A stretch of DNA of 64,000 nt from Streptosporangium lutulentum (GCF_030811455.1 NZ_JAUSQU010000001.1:8060001-8124000); one strand, 5' to 3'; positions 28,638 to 39,105 are shown, counted from the first letter of the stretch. Notes: generated from the sequence alone by a model not told the origin. Numbers and translations: made by a program.

Positions 28638-28772
28638 GTCGCCTACCGGGTTAGCTGACGGGTTCGGGCCGGAGACAGCCCTACCGGGTGCGTGGGGGGC
28701 ACGTCGGATTCACCCCGGGGGGACGTGGTCGAGGGTGGGTCCCCGGTTCCCCGCGTTTCGGGGATTCGGCGG
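28638..28772 (-). promoter_or_regulatory. c-di-AMP riboswitch (ydaO/yuaA class) of the NlpC/P60 gene
   Basis: On the minus strand the leader reads CCGCCGAATCCCCG, GGGGAACCGGGGA, GGGGTGAATCCGACG, GGTAGGGCTGTC and CCGAACCCGTCAGCTAACCC followed by GGTAGGCG, the conserved blocks of the ydaO class in the right order. These RNAs bind c-di-AMP and lower expression of cell-wall hydrolases in actinomycetes (rpfA and nlpC/p60 genes). It ends about 17 bases before the start codon, close to the ribosome-binding site. Confidence 0.88.
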
Positions 28773-28807
28773 GTCAGGCTTTTTACATCACTGACAACGA
28801 GGACGGA

Positions 28808-28837
28808 CATTAGTGCACTTGGAGGTTCCTGCTCAAC
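28808..28837 (-). promoter_or_regulatory. Promoter of the c-di-AMP riboswitch transcript
   Basis: Minus-strand TTGAGC (28832-28837) and TAATGT (28808-28813) are 18 bases apart, which would start transcription about 25-30 bases before the riboswitch. The rest of the gap to 29119 is relatively AT-rich (about 28850-29000) with TGTGA/TCACA-like half-sites but no gene. Confidence 0.5.
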
Positions 28838-29119
28838 CAGAACTGCAAACTCGGTAGAGGTTTCACAACTGAAATGTCACGGAAAGATCACATATCATAA
28901 TGATCAACATGGGCGTTACGCTGCCTTGATGTCCCCTTGGGACTTCCTTGGTGCGGGTTTTCGCAGGTCCGGTACCGCAAAAAAGACAAGGTCCGACGTA
29001 TCATCGCCAATCCATGCTCAGCGTGATGGGCGCGCTACCTGGAGTCACGTGATGGTCGTGGGGTGCGAGTTAAGGGTGGGCCGTAATTGGAGAACGCCGA
29101 GGACGTACGCTGATCGGTC

Positions 29120-29809
29120 ATGGAGCAGGTTACGGAGCATTCCCCCGTGGCGACCGTACGAGGCGTCGAAACCGGGAAGCGGCGAGCCGAATCCGAGAAC
29201 GGAGGCGTGGCCGCGGAGCGCGGGGCGCGGAGTCGTCCGGGGTCAGAGGCCGGCACGGCCGGGATCGTGGTGCGGCGCGCCCGCACCCAGGACGTGCGCG
29301 CCATCCGGCGGCTCGTCGACACCTACGGGGGAGACGGCCCGCGCCTTCTGAGGAAGGCCACGGTCACCCTCTACGAGGACGTCCAGGAGTTCTGGGTCGC
29401 CGCCGACGGGACGGGCGCGGTCGTCGGCTGCGGGGCGCTTCACGTGCTCTGGGAGGATCTCGCCGAGATCCGCACCGTCGCCGTCGATCCCGGCTGCCGA
29501 GGGCTGGGCATCGGCCACAGGATCGTCTCCGCGCTCATACGCACGGCGGGCGAGCTCGGCCTGCGCCGGGTCTTCTGCCTCACCTTCGAGGTCGACTTCT
29601 TCGGCCGCCACGGATTCCGGGAGATCCAGGGCACGCCCGTCGCGCCGGAGGTCTACGCGGAGCTCCTCGCCTCCTACGACGAAGGTGTCGCCGAGTTCCT
29701 CGATTTGGAGCACGTCAAGCCGAACACCTTGGGAAACACCCGAATGCTGCTGCATCTGACACGGGAGCCCGGCTTCCGCGCCCCCGATGCTGACGAAGCG
29801 GAGAGATGA
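29120..29809 (+). CDS. argA: GNAT acetyltransferase of the ArgA (N-acetylglutamate synthase) type
   Basis: The 229-residue product has a poorly conserved ~47-residue N-terminus, then a GNAT domain: IVVRRARTQDVRAIRRLVD, GCGALHVLWEDLAEIRTVAV, the acetyl-CoA loop VDPGCRGLGIGHRI, and RRVFCLTFEVDFFGRHGFREI. The tail VAEFLDLEHVKPNTLGNTRMLL is typical of the short actinobacterial N-acetylglutamate synthases (M. tuberculosis ArgA type), which start arginine synthesis. No other arg gene is present. ATG 29120 is the first reasonable start; a later one would remove only the unconserved leader. Confidence 0.8.
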   Translation: MEQVTEHSPVATVRGVETGKRRAESENGGVAAERGARSRPGSEAGTAGIVVRRARTQDVRAIRRLVDTYGGDGPRLLRKATVTLYEDVQEFWVAADGTGAVVGCGALHVLWEDLAEIRTVAVDPGCRGLGIGHRIVSALIRTAGELGLRRVFCLTFEVDFFGRHGFREIQGTPVAPEVYAELLASYDEGVAEFLDLEHVKPNTLGNTRMLLHLTREPGFRAPDADEAER

Positions 29810-29897
29810 CTGTTGATATCTGTATCGATACCTTGTGCACCATCAAGCGTGTGAGTCTGACACATGCCACATGGGCAGTTTTAAGTGAGGTGACGCG

Positions 29898-31280
29898 GTG
29901 AGCACCGGACAGCCGCCATATCCGCAGGATGATCCCGAGCGCGACCGCACACCTTCGGGGCAGCCGGAATATGGACGTCACGATGCGGATCGAGCCCCTG
30001 GCGAATTCGATCCCGACATGACGATCGTGGGATACCGATTGGAGACCGCGCAGCCCGACACCGGCCCGGGGCAGACCCCGCAGGGCCACGGTCAGCAGCC
30101 TTCCCAGCCCGACTACGGCCAGCCCGCCTACAACCAGCAGTCCTCCCAGGAGCAGTCGCCCTATGGGCAGCAGTCTCCCGCCTACGGCCAGCCCGGCTAC
30201 GGCCGGCCGCCCGTGACCGGCGCCTACGGCCAGCCCTCCCAGGAGCAACCCGGATACGGGCAGCAGCCTCCCCAGCCCGGATACGGTCAGCAACCCGGAA
30301 CCGGTGCCTACGGCCAGCCGCCCGCCTACGGCCAGCCGCCCCAGGGACAGCCCGGATACGGTCAGCCCGCCTACGGTCAGCCCCCTCAGGGACAGCCCGG
30401 GTACGGCCAGCCTCCCGGCTACGGTCAGCCCGCCTACGGCCAGCAGCCCGGTTATCAGCAGCCGCAGGGTTACGGGCAGCAGCCCCCCGCCTACGGCCAG
30501 CCCGGCTACGGCCAGCCCTCCCAGGAGCAACCCGGCTACGGGCAGCAGCCTCAGCCCGGATACGGTCAGCCGCCTGCTTACGGTCAGCCCGCCTACGGTC
30601 AGCCCCCTCAGGGACAGCCCGGGTACGGCCAGCCTCCCGGCTACGGTCAGCCCGCCTACGGTCAGCAGCCCGGTTATCAGCAGCCGCAGGGTTACGGGCA
30701 GCAGCCCCCCGCCTACGGCCAGCCGGGTTACGGGCCCCAGGGCGCGATGCCCCCCGGTGTCCCCGCTCCGCTCGCGGAGTGGTGGGAGCGCCTGGTGGCC
30801 CGCATCATCGACGGGCTGATCTACTTCGCGAGCAGCTTCGCGGTCGGCGCCCTCATCACCGCGATCGTCGTGACGCGGCCGGACTTCAACCTCCGGACCG
30901 GCATCGAGACGGATGCGAGCGGCTTCTTCCTGGCGGCCCTGCTGACGTCGTTGATCATGAGTGCGCTGTTCATCGGCTACGAGTTCCTCATGCTTCGCAG
31001 GGGCGGCCAGTCTCTGGGCAAGCTGGCCATGGGCATCAAGGTCGTTCCCCTGTCGGGCGGCACCCTGGGGCCCGGTGGGCTCACCACCGGCGTGGCCGCC
31101 AAGCGGGCCGCGGCCATATTCGGCCCGCTGCTGCTGACCTGGATCCCCCTCGGGTGGATCATCACCGCCGCCGTATACGTGTACTGGATCCTGGCCTTCG
31201 TCTGGCAGTTCGTGGACAAGCCCTACCAGCAGTCCCTGCCGGACAAGGTCGCCGCGACGGTGGTCGTCAAGGCCAAGTAG
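29898..31280 (+). CDS. RDD family membrane protein with long Pro/Gln/Gly/Tyr repeat region
   Basis: The 460-residue product has a conserved N-terminal piece (about 1-45), then some 240 residues of GYGQP/AYGQPP-type repeats, then an RDD domain with R-D pair (VARIIDGLIYFASSF) and four hydrophobic segments ending in a conserved KPYQQSLPDKVAATVVV tail. RDD proteins are thought to be transporters or membrane scaffolds. The repeat part is probably cytoplasmic, disordered and prone to phase separation. GTG 29898 is preceded by GTGAGGTGA. A strong terminator follows at 31294-31320. No operon partners are evident. Confidence 0.85.
   Translation: MSTGQPPYPQDDPERDRTPSGQPEYGRHDADRAPGEFDPDMTIVGYRLETAQPDTGPGQTPQGHGQQPSQPDYGQPAYNQQSSQEQSPYGQQSPAYGQPGYGRPPVTGAYGQPSQEQPGYGQQPPQPGYGQQPGTGAYGQPPAYGQPPQGQPGYGQPAYGQPPQGQPGYGQPPGYGQPAYGQQPGYQQPQGYGQQPPAYGQPGYGQPSQEQPGYGQQPQPGYGQPPAYGQPAYGQPPQGQPGYGQPPGYGQPAYGQQPGYQQPQGYGQQPPAYGQPGYGPQGAMPPGVPAPLAEWWERLVARIIDGLIYFASSFAVGALITAIVVTRPDFNLRTGIETDASGFFLAALLTSLIMSALFIGYEFLMLRRGGQSLGKLAMGIKVVPLSGGTLGPGGLTTGVAAKRAAAIFGPLLLTWIPLGWIITAAVYVYWILAFVWQFVDKPYQQSLPDKVAATVVVKAK
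30361..30740. repeat. Duplicated ~158-bp segment inside the RDD gene
   Basis: The sequence from 30361 to about 30518 recurs nearly unchanged from 30583 to about 30740, an offset of 222 bases (74 codons). It encodes the same QPAYGQPPQGQPGYGQPPGY block, showing recent in-frame duplication within the repeat domain. Confidence 0.85.
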
Positions 31281-31293
31281 TTCTGAAAATGGC

Positions 31294-31320
31294 GGGGCCG
31301 GCGGTTCAACCGCCGGCCCC
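31294..31320 (+). terminator. Terminator after the RDD gene
   Basis: The perfect arms GGGGCCGGCGGTT and AACCGCCGGCCCC meet almost directly, followed by GATTTC. It lies 14 bases after the stop codon. Confidence 0.75.
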
Positions 31321-31632
31321 GATTTCATGGACGGACGAGAAAACGGAGTCCGATAACGAGGCCGGCCGGTGTGATGGAAGCGCAAAACTCATTCGCGGCG
31401 ACGAGAGGACCTTATGGGCGGACCCGTACCTCAGATGGCGAAAATCATCGCAGATCGGCCTCACAGCCGCCTACGCGGTCCTATGAGGCGCCGGTGACCC
31501 CCTCCGCTCCGGAAGAGAGCGGCTTCTCGCTTCCGTCCGCGAGGGGGGCGAAGGCCAAGCACGACCGTTTCAAACAGTGGACCATAACAGGGAAGTGATT
31601 CCCCCGCCGGGTAAACCCTTCCTTCTCCGGAC

Positions 31633-31713
31633 CCGAGGATGCGACCGGTCGCCGGAGGTAGTTACGACATCACTCATCCAATGGTGGGATCGGCCGACCG
31701 CTCGCATCCTCGG
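31633..31713. repeat. 19-bp inverted repeat with 43-base loop
   Basis: The left arm CCGAGGATGCGACCGGTCG (31633-31651) matches the reverse complement of the right arm (31695-31713) at 18 of 19 positions. It sits in the 626-base stretch 31281-31906, in which I see no supported gene between the RDD terminator and the small ORF at 31907. It could be a structured RNA, an operator or a trace of an insertion. Confidence 0.7.
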
Positions 31714-31839
31714 CCGCGCATCTTCGTGTTCTCTCTTTCGTCTTCTGCGCCGCGTTCCGGTCGGCGGGCGAAGGTCTTCTTGTGGATCCGGGCCTGGGCC
31801 CCGTGGTGTTGCCGGGGTTGTCTACAGGGCTGAGCGCGT

Positions 31840-31868
31840 TTGGTGGTTATACGGTTTACGACTATGTC
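31840..31868 (+). promoter_or_regulatory. Promoter upstream of the small gene at 31907
   Basis: TTGGTG (31840-31845) and TATGTC (31863-31868) are spaced by exactly 17 bases, predicting a start near 31875 and a leader of about 30 bases. Confidence 0.5.
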
Positions 31869-31906
31869 TCGCAGTCGAAGACCGTCGTACCCTTGGTAAG
31901 AAAGCG

Positions 31907-32155
31907 ATGAAGATCCGTCTTGTTCCGTACGGCGACATCGAACTGCGGTGCGGCGCCGTGATGAAGCGAGTGGTTCTCTTCCGAGGTGTTCCGGTGACCG
32001 TGGGTATTCCTGTGAAGAAGCTGTCAGTTGCGATCCCGGGCTCCGCGGCGGGGTTGTTCATCCTCGCGGACAAGGCTCCTCAGCAGGGACTTCGCGGCAA
32101 GGTGGAGGAGCCCGGCGGCCTGGAACCCGGGGCGACATTGGTTTTCCGGACATGA
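31907..32155 (+). CDS. Small hypothetical protein (82 residues)
   Basis: I do not recognise this product. It starts MKIRLVPYGDIELRCGAV and alternates basic and hydrophobic residues in a beta-strand-like pattern, ending EPGATLVFRT. A well-spaced promoter lies upstream at 31840-31868, and GGTAAGAAAG before ATG 31907 is a weak ribosome-binding site. The frame is open further upstream, but the promoter position favours this start. It lies in a region of small genes before lsr2. Moderate to low confidence that it is expressed. Confidence 0.42.
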   Translation: MKIRLVPYGDIELRCGAVMKRVVLFRGVPVTVGIPVKKLSVAIPGSAAGLFILADKAPQQGLRGKVEEPGGLEPGATLVFRT

Positions 32156-32411
32156 TGATGATCACTTGATCACCCGGCCGGATTTCCCTCCGCGGCTTTA
32201 CGTAGTGCAACCGGTAAGGCGGCTGGAGAGAAGCATTAAGGTAGAGAGTGGCTGACGCGGCCGCCCCCGAGACACGCGCCGCTTGCCTGTGGCGCTATGG
32301 TCGTGTGTGGGTGGATCCAGACTGATCGGGCGGGTCACCTGTGCAGCCCGGGAGTCGCCGCCACATTTCCATGGTCTCCAGAAAGCCATCTCCGGTCCGG
32401 ATCGAGGACGA

Positions 32412-32555
32412 ATGTACGACGTATTGTCCGCGTTGATACCCCCAACGGTCGTAGGTGGGGCCTTCGTCTACGGAGCCTTCAAGCTTCTTCGGGGTGAAGC
32501 GGCCGGCCGCCGTCCGGCAAAACAGAGGGATCAGGCTGAGTCACAGAAGAGCTGA
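32412..32555 (+). CDS. Small single-pass membrane protein (47 residues)
   Basis: MYDVLSALIPPTVVGGAFVYGAFKLL forms one membrane segment, followed by a basic, Gln/Arg-rich tail. ATG 32412 has GAGGA close upstream. Tiny membrane proteins of this build are common in actinomycetes and usually escape annotation. It lies 118 bases before lsr2 on the same strand. No function can be assigned; it might be a regulatory microprotein. Confidence 0.5.
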   Translation: MYDVLSALIPPTVVGGAFVYGAFKLLRGEAAGRRPAKQRDQAESQKS

Positions 32556-32673
32556 TCCACTCGGAGTCTCGGTTGCCGGTAAGAATCGCCGGGCTTCCGG
32601 AATTGCCGCTCTCCGATTGCGGGTATATGTTTAGCTAGCGAATGAAACAATACTCCGCGAAAGGATTGCGTAG

Positions 32674-33006
32674 ATGGCCAAGCAGATCCAGGAGATTCTC
32701 ATCGACGACCTCGATGGGGGCGAGGCCAAAGAGACTGTCGCCTTCGCCATTGACGGCGCCAGCTACGAGATTGACCTGAGTGAGGTAAACGCGAAGAAGC
32801 TCCGCGACTCCCTGTCGGCTTTCGTGCAGAGCGCCCGCCGTTCCGGTGCCCTGTCCACTCGCCGTCGTCGCGCAGGTGGCGCGCGGGCTCTCACGCGTGA
32901 GAAGAGCGCCGACATCAGAGCGTGGGCGAAGTCGCACGGCCTTAATGTCAGCGAGCGCGGTCGAATCGCCTCCAAGATCGTTGAGCAGTACGAAGCGGCT
33001 CACTAG
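32674..33006 (+). CDS. lsr2: Lsr2 nucleoid-associated xenogeneic silencer
   Basis: Lsr2 is the actinobacterial H-NS analogue that bridges DNA and silences AT-rich genes. The 110-residue product has the N-terminal dimerisation domain (MAKQIQEILIDDLDGGEA, then VAFAIDGASYEIDLSE), a basic linker (RRRRAGGARALTREK) and the C-terminal DNA-binding domain with the AT-hook-like RGR in HGLNVSERGRIASKIVEQY. The usual GRIPAEV is changed to GRIASKI here. ATG 32674 has AAAGGA upstream. A strong terminator follows at 33029-33081. Confidence 0.94.
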   Translation: MAKQIQEILIDDLDGGEAKETVAFAIDGASYEIDLSEVNAKKLRDSLSAFVQSARRSGALSTRRRRAGGARALTREKSADIRAWAKSHGLNVSERGRIASKIVEQYEAAH

Positions 33007-33028
33007 ATCACTCACCAGATCAAGTGAA

Positions 33029-33081
33029 TCATGCGGTTATGGCGGTCACGGTGGGGTCCGGTGGCGGCCATGACCGCATGA
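33029..33081 (+). terminator. Terminator after lsr2
   Basis: Fifteen-base arms (33029-33043 and 33067-33081) pair with a single G-U wobble, flanking a GC-rich loop and followed by TGTGTTTG. It isolates lsr2 from clpC. Confidence 0.65.
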
Positions 33082-33107
33082 TGTGTTTGAGTGGTTGATA
33101 AACGTCG

Positions 33108-33123
33108 TTCGCTTGCGGCGTAG
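33108..33123 (+). promoter_or_regulatory. Candidate ClgR box upstream of clpC
   Basis: TTCGCTTGCGGCGTAG resembles the actinobacterial ClgR operator (CGCY N3 RGCG core) with one deviation. ClgR activates clp genes in Corynebacterium and Streptomyces. It lies about 160 bases before the clpC start. Confidence 0.35.
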
Positions 33124-33284
33124 CGGGAACATCCCACCCCCTGTAAGTAGTTGGATGGAGGGTGAACGCCCTGCTCTCGGGGAACGTCTTCTGCATAGAG
33201 CGGTCGCCGGGTCGGGGCTACCATGCGGGATGACAGGGCTCGGATATCCCGGACCTGCCTGACCGCTCTGTGAGGAGCGACGAG

Positions 33285-35792
<2,508 letters not shown>

Positions 35793-35816
35793 GCAGACAT
35801 GGCCTGACAGGTAAAG

Positions 35817-35854
35817 GCAGACCCCGCCGTAGGGAGATCTACGGCGGGGTCTGC
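35817..35854 (+). terminator. Intrinsic terminator of clpC
   Basis: The perfect 16-bp arms GCAGACCCCGCCGTAG and CTACGGCGGGGTCTGC flank a 6-base loop, followed by TTATTTGTT. It is the clearest intrinsic terminator of the window. The rest of the gap to 36157 holds a GTAGTACTAC palindrome near 35893 but no gene. Confidence 0.9.
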
Positions 35855-36157
35855 TTATTTGTTACCAAAGGAGGTATCTCGCCACCATAGGTAGTACTAC
35901 ACTCTGTAGAGCGAGTTCGGTCACGTCTCACCAAGTGCGCCCCAAGTGCGCTCATCACGTGAGGCCGGCGGCGAAGTCAGCCCAGCGACGTACCAGAAGA
36001 TCAGCTCCTGGAGTGATGTGGAGATCGGTGCCCGCAGGGGACGCTTCGACGAGCCGGGTCGAGTTCCCGGCAGGGAGGATTCCGGTTCACGCCGTCGACG
36101 GTGTCGGCGCGGGGCGATCGGGAGCCGCTTACACGGAGTATGCCTTGGAGGCACTGG

Positions 36158-37108
36158 ATGCGTTTGTGGCACAAGGACGGGACGCTCGTTCACCTGTCCT
36201 ACAACGCGGGCGTCCACCCCGCCGAGGATCTGGAGAACCTGATCGCGCATCTGACGCGATACGCCGTACCGGTGCGCAAGCGCCTGGGTGTGGAGCGGAT
36301 GGGCGTCGGACTCTGGCTCTCTCCGAGCGTGGCCGACCATCTCACGGCCGACCGGATCGAGCTGGTGCGCCTGCGCCGCTCCCTGGAGGAGCGCGGCCTG
36401 GAGGTCGTCAGCCTCAACGGCACCGGCGGTCGCAACCAGGGCGTTCCCGGCCCCGACTGGGCCAAGCCCGAGCGTTACCGCTACACGATGGCGCTGGCCA
36501 GGATCCTGGCCTTCCTGCTTCCTGAGGACGTCCGTTTCGGAAGCATCTCCACCATCCCCATCGGCTGGCGCCGTGACTGGCCGGCCGACCTGCACACGAT
36601 CGCCTCGCGCCGCCTGGAGCGCCTCGCCCGCGAGCTGCGCGGTCTCCACAGCGTCACCGGCAAGACGATCAGGGTCGGCTTCGAGCCGTGGCCCGGTTGC
36701 GTGCTGGAGACCACCGAGCAGGCCCTGGACCGGGTCGGCGGCATCGACTCCGAGCACCTCGGGGTCTGCCTGGACGCCTGCCACCTCGCAGGCGGCGCTG
36801 AGGAGGCCGGAGCCGCCCTGCGGGGCCTGGCGGCCGTCGGAGCACCGGTGGTCAAGCTCGGCCACGTCCACAACCACATGGCGGCCGTCTGCGGGGAGCT
36901 CCCGAGCACCCGCTCGGTCATGGAGGACACCCTCACCGCGATGCTCTCCGGAGCGGTGAACGGCACCGCCCACATCGAGGTCGAGGCCCATGACCTGACC
37001 GTGCCCCTGCGGGCCAAGGGCCCCGGCGCGCTGGTCAACGCGATCGCCGAGGAACTCGACTGGGCCCGCTTCAACCTCACTTCCCTCGGACTGCGCCTCG
37101 CCGCCTGA
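36158..37108 (+). CDS. EboE-like TIM-barrel protein (metabolite trafficking family)
   Basis: The 316-residue product starts with LVHLSYNAGVHPAEDLENL and contains RLGVERMGVGLWLSPSVADHL, SLNGTGGRNQG, KPERYRYTMALARILAFLLP and GSISTIPIGW, the sequence signature I associate with EboE, a xylose-isomerase-like barrel in the eboABCDEF cluster for export of scytonemin-like or cytosolic metabolites. Later HLGVCLDACHLA and KLGHVHNHMA supply the metal-binding style residues. None of the other ebo genes is here. ATG 36158 has GGAGG at 36147-36151; ATG 36140 is an alternative. The gene is slightly shorter than typical EboE. Its role here is unknown. Confidence 0.62.
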   Translation: MRLWHKDGTLVHLSYNAGVHPAEDLENLIAHLTRYAVPVRKRLGVERMGVGLWLSPSVADHLTADRIELVRLRRSLEERGLEVVSLNGTGGRNQGVPGPDWAKPERYRYTMALARILAFLLPEDVRFGSISTIPIGWRRDWPADLHTIASRRLERLARELRGLHSVTGKTIRVGFEPWPGCVLETTEQALDRVGGIDSEHLGVCLDACHLAGGAEEAGAALRGLAAVGAPVVKLGHVHNHMAAVCGELPSTRSVMEDTLTAMLSGAVNGTAHIEVEAHDLTVPLRAKGPGALVNAIAEELDWARFNLTSLGLRLAA

Positions 37109-37137
37109 CGTTCCCTCCCCGGCGGGCCGTCACGCGG

Positions 37138-38013
37138 TCAACCGGGAAGGCTGTAGGTGCCGTCGTCGAACACCTCGGCCAGACCGTCCGCGATGAGACC
37201 GTCGAGGGCGCGCTCGCGCTGGGGGGCGTCGTCCCAGACCACGTCGAGAGCGTCCTTGGGGACGGGGCCGTGCGCCTGGCGAAGGACGGCGAGCAGCCGG
37301 CCCCGGCACTGGCGGTCGGTGCCGGCGTAGGTCTGGCCCTTGCGGGCGGGCCCGTCGTAGGCGGGCTTGCCGGCCAGGCGCCAGGCGCACAGATCGCTGA
37401 TCGGGCAGTCCGCGCAGCGGGCGGCGCGGGCCGTACAGACCAGGGCGCCCAGTTCCATGACGGCGACCGCCCAGACGGGGGCGTGGTCGGCGTCGGGGAG
37501 CAGTGACGCGGCGAGCCCGCGCTCGGCGGGCGTGGTGGCCTTCGGTGGGTACTCCTCGCCGCCCACGGCTCGGGCCAGGACTCGCCGCACGTTGGTGTCG
37601 AGGACGGCGTGGCGGCCCCCGAAGGCGAAACTGGCCACCGCGGCCGCGGTGTATTCGCCGACGCCGGGCAGGGCCAGCAGGGCGGCGTGGTCGGAGGGGA
37701 CCTCGCCGCCGTGATGCTCGGTGATCGCACGGGCGCATGCGTGCAGGTTGAGGGCCCGGCGGGGGTAGCCGAGGCGGCCCCAGTGCCGTACGGCCTCACC
37801 GGGAGCCTCCGCGGCGAGAGCGGCCGGGGTCGGCCAGCGCTCCATCCACTCGGTCCAGACGGGCAGCACCCTGACCACCGGCGTCTGCTGCAACATGATC
37901 TCGCTGACCAGGATCGACCACGGTGAGGCGCCGGGCGCCCGCCAGGGCAGGTCGCGGGCGTTCGCGGCGTACCAGTCAAGAACGGGCTTCAGCAGGCGGT
38001 TCGACTCGGGCAC
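37138..38013 (-). CDS. mutY: A/G-specific adenine glycosylase MutY
   Basis: MutY removes adenine mispaired with 8-oxoguanine. The 291-residue product has the catalytic Glu in VSEIMLQQTPV, the helix-hairpin-helix LPGVGEYTAAAVASFAFG with the GPD Asp in VLDTNVRRVL, and a 4Fe-4S cluster loop CTARAARCADCPISDLC. It lacks the long C-terminal Nudix-like domain of E. coli MutY, as is common in actinobacteria. I chose GTG 38013 (VPESNRLLKPVLDWYAAN); further upstream the frame only reads through the 45-bp repeats at 38028-38162. It converges with the EboE-like gene 29 bases away. Confidence 0.93.
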   Translation of the reverse strand: MPESNRLLKPVLDWYAANARDLPWRAPGASPWSILVSEIMLQQTPVVRVLPVWTEWMERWPTPAALAAEAPGEAVRHWGRLGYPRRALNLHACARAITEHHGGEVPSDHAALLALPGVGEYTAAAVASFAFGGRHAVLDTNVRRVLARAVGGEEYPPKATTPAERGLAASLLPDADHAPVWAVAVMELGALVCTARAARCADCPISDLCAWRLAGKPAYDGPARKGQTYAGTDRQCRGRLLAVLRQAHGPVPKDALDVVWDDAPQRERALDGLIADGLAEVFDDGTYSLPG

Positions 38014-38027
38014 CTTCCGACGATAGT

Positions 38028-38162
38028 GCCGGAGCGGGCCTGCTCGGCCCGTCTTCGCCTGCCCTCGGCGGAGCCGGAGAGGGTCTGCCCGGCCCGTCTT
38101 CATGCGCCGTGGGCAGGGCCGGAGCGGGTCCGCTTGACCCGCTTTCGCCCCTCTTCGACCGC
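38028..38162. repeat. Three imperfect 45-bp tandem repeats upstream of mutY
   Basis: Units begin with GCCGGAG at 38028, 38073 and 38118 and share GCCGGAGNGGG, GGCCCGTCTTC and a CG-rich end. They lie in the divergent gap between mutY and the secreted-protein gene at 38229. Confidence 0.7.
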
Positions 38163-38228
38163 TGAAACGGATGAGTGGCGGCGGCGGGTCGTTTCCCATG
38201 GCGCGAAAGGACTCTCCATACTGTGTGT

Positions 38229-38903
38229 ATGGATCCGGACACGTTCCGCAACGATATAGGCGTTGACGTCTACTGGCGGCGCCGGATGGCCGCGCTCGTC
38301 GGGGTGCTCGTGGTGGTCGCGGTCGTGGCGTGGGCCTGTTCCTCGACGGCCGGGCCCGAGAACGCGTCGGAGGAGAGCGCCTCGATCAGCCGGTCGGCCA
38401 CGCCGGATCCGTTGCCGGGTGTTCTCACCGTGACGGTCACTCCCTCCCCCAGCCCGACGCCGCATCCGGCGAAGTCCGGAGGCACCCAGGAGGCTTCCCG
38501 TCCGAAGCGGCCGGGAGACGTCTGTGACTCTCCCGACCTCGTGCTGAACATGGCGGACCGGGGAGAGGTCTACGCGCCGGGCAGTCAGCCCCGGTTCATT
38601 CTCACGCTGGTGAACATCGGCGACGCCATGTGCACGGTCGACGTCGGGCCGCGCGGGGTGGAGGTCCGCATCACCTCCGGCAGCGACCGCGTCTGGTCCT
38701 CCGCCGACTGCGTCGGCGGTGCGGTCGACAACATCCACAAACTTGAGCGCGGCATCCCGTACGTCAGGGAGGTCGAGTGGGACCGTCGCCGGTCCGGCAC
38801 CGACTGCAAGGCGGAGCAGGCCGTCGCCCGCCCCGGCACCTACGTGGCCGTGGCCCGCGCTCCCGGACTCAGGAGTCACAAGACCGTCTTCCATCTCCGC
38901 TAG
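38229..38903 (+). CDS. Secreted or membrane-anchored protein with Ser/Thr/Pro linker
   Basis: The 224-residue product has a short cytoplasmic N-terminus with WRRRM, a membrane segment (LVGVLVVVAVVAWACSS), a Ser/Thr/Pro linker (TVTPSPSPTPHPAKSGG) and an extracytoplasmic beta-rich domain with four cysteines that could form two disulfides. The Cys at the end of the membrane segment is lipobox-like but imperfect. ATG 38229 is preceded 6 bases upstream by CATACT, suggesting a leaderless message. I do not recognise the domain; envelope sensing or binding is possible. Confidence 0.75.
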   Translation: MDPDTFRNDIGVDVYWRRRMAALVGVLVVVAVVAWACSSTAGPENASEESASISRSATPDPLPGVLTVTVTPSPSPTPHPAKSGGTQEASRPKRPGDVCDSPDLVLNMADRGEVYAPGSQPRFILTLVNIGDAMCTVDVGPRGVEVRITSGSDRVWSSADCVGGAVDNIHKLERGIPYVREVEWDRRRSGTDCKAEQAVARPGTYVAVARAPGLRSHKTVFHLR

Positions 38904-39105
38904 CCGGGCCGTCGTTCCCCTTCCCGCCCGGCCGGTGATTCCGCACGCGACGTCGACCGCCTCTTTCCGCGACCGGAGTCGACCGGCTCTTTCCGCGGCC
39001 GGAGCGGCCTCCGGCCGGCGAACCGGCCCGATCGAGGCGCGAAGGACGTCTCCCGAGCTCGGAAGGCACCCGGGTGGCCGCGGCCACCGGACCGGAAGGC
39101 GCCCG

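Noticed and set aside
31371..31598. 75-codon open frame before the inverted repeat
   Set aside because: No ribosome-binding site at sensible spacing and no similarity; treated as non-coding.
31577..32155. 192-codon reading frame upstream of the small gene at 31907
   Set aside because: Its first 110 codons contain a long inverted repeat and show no protein-like composition; the promoter lies inside it.
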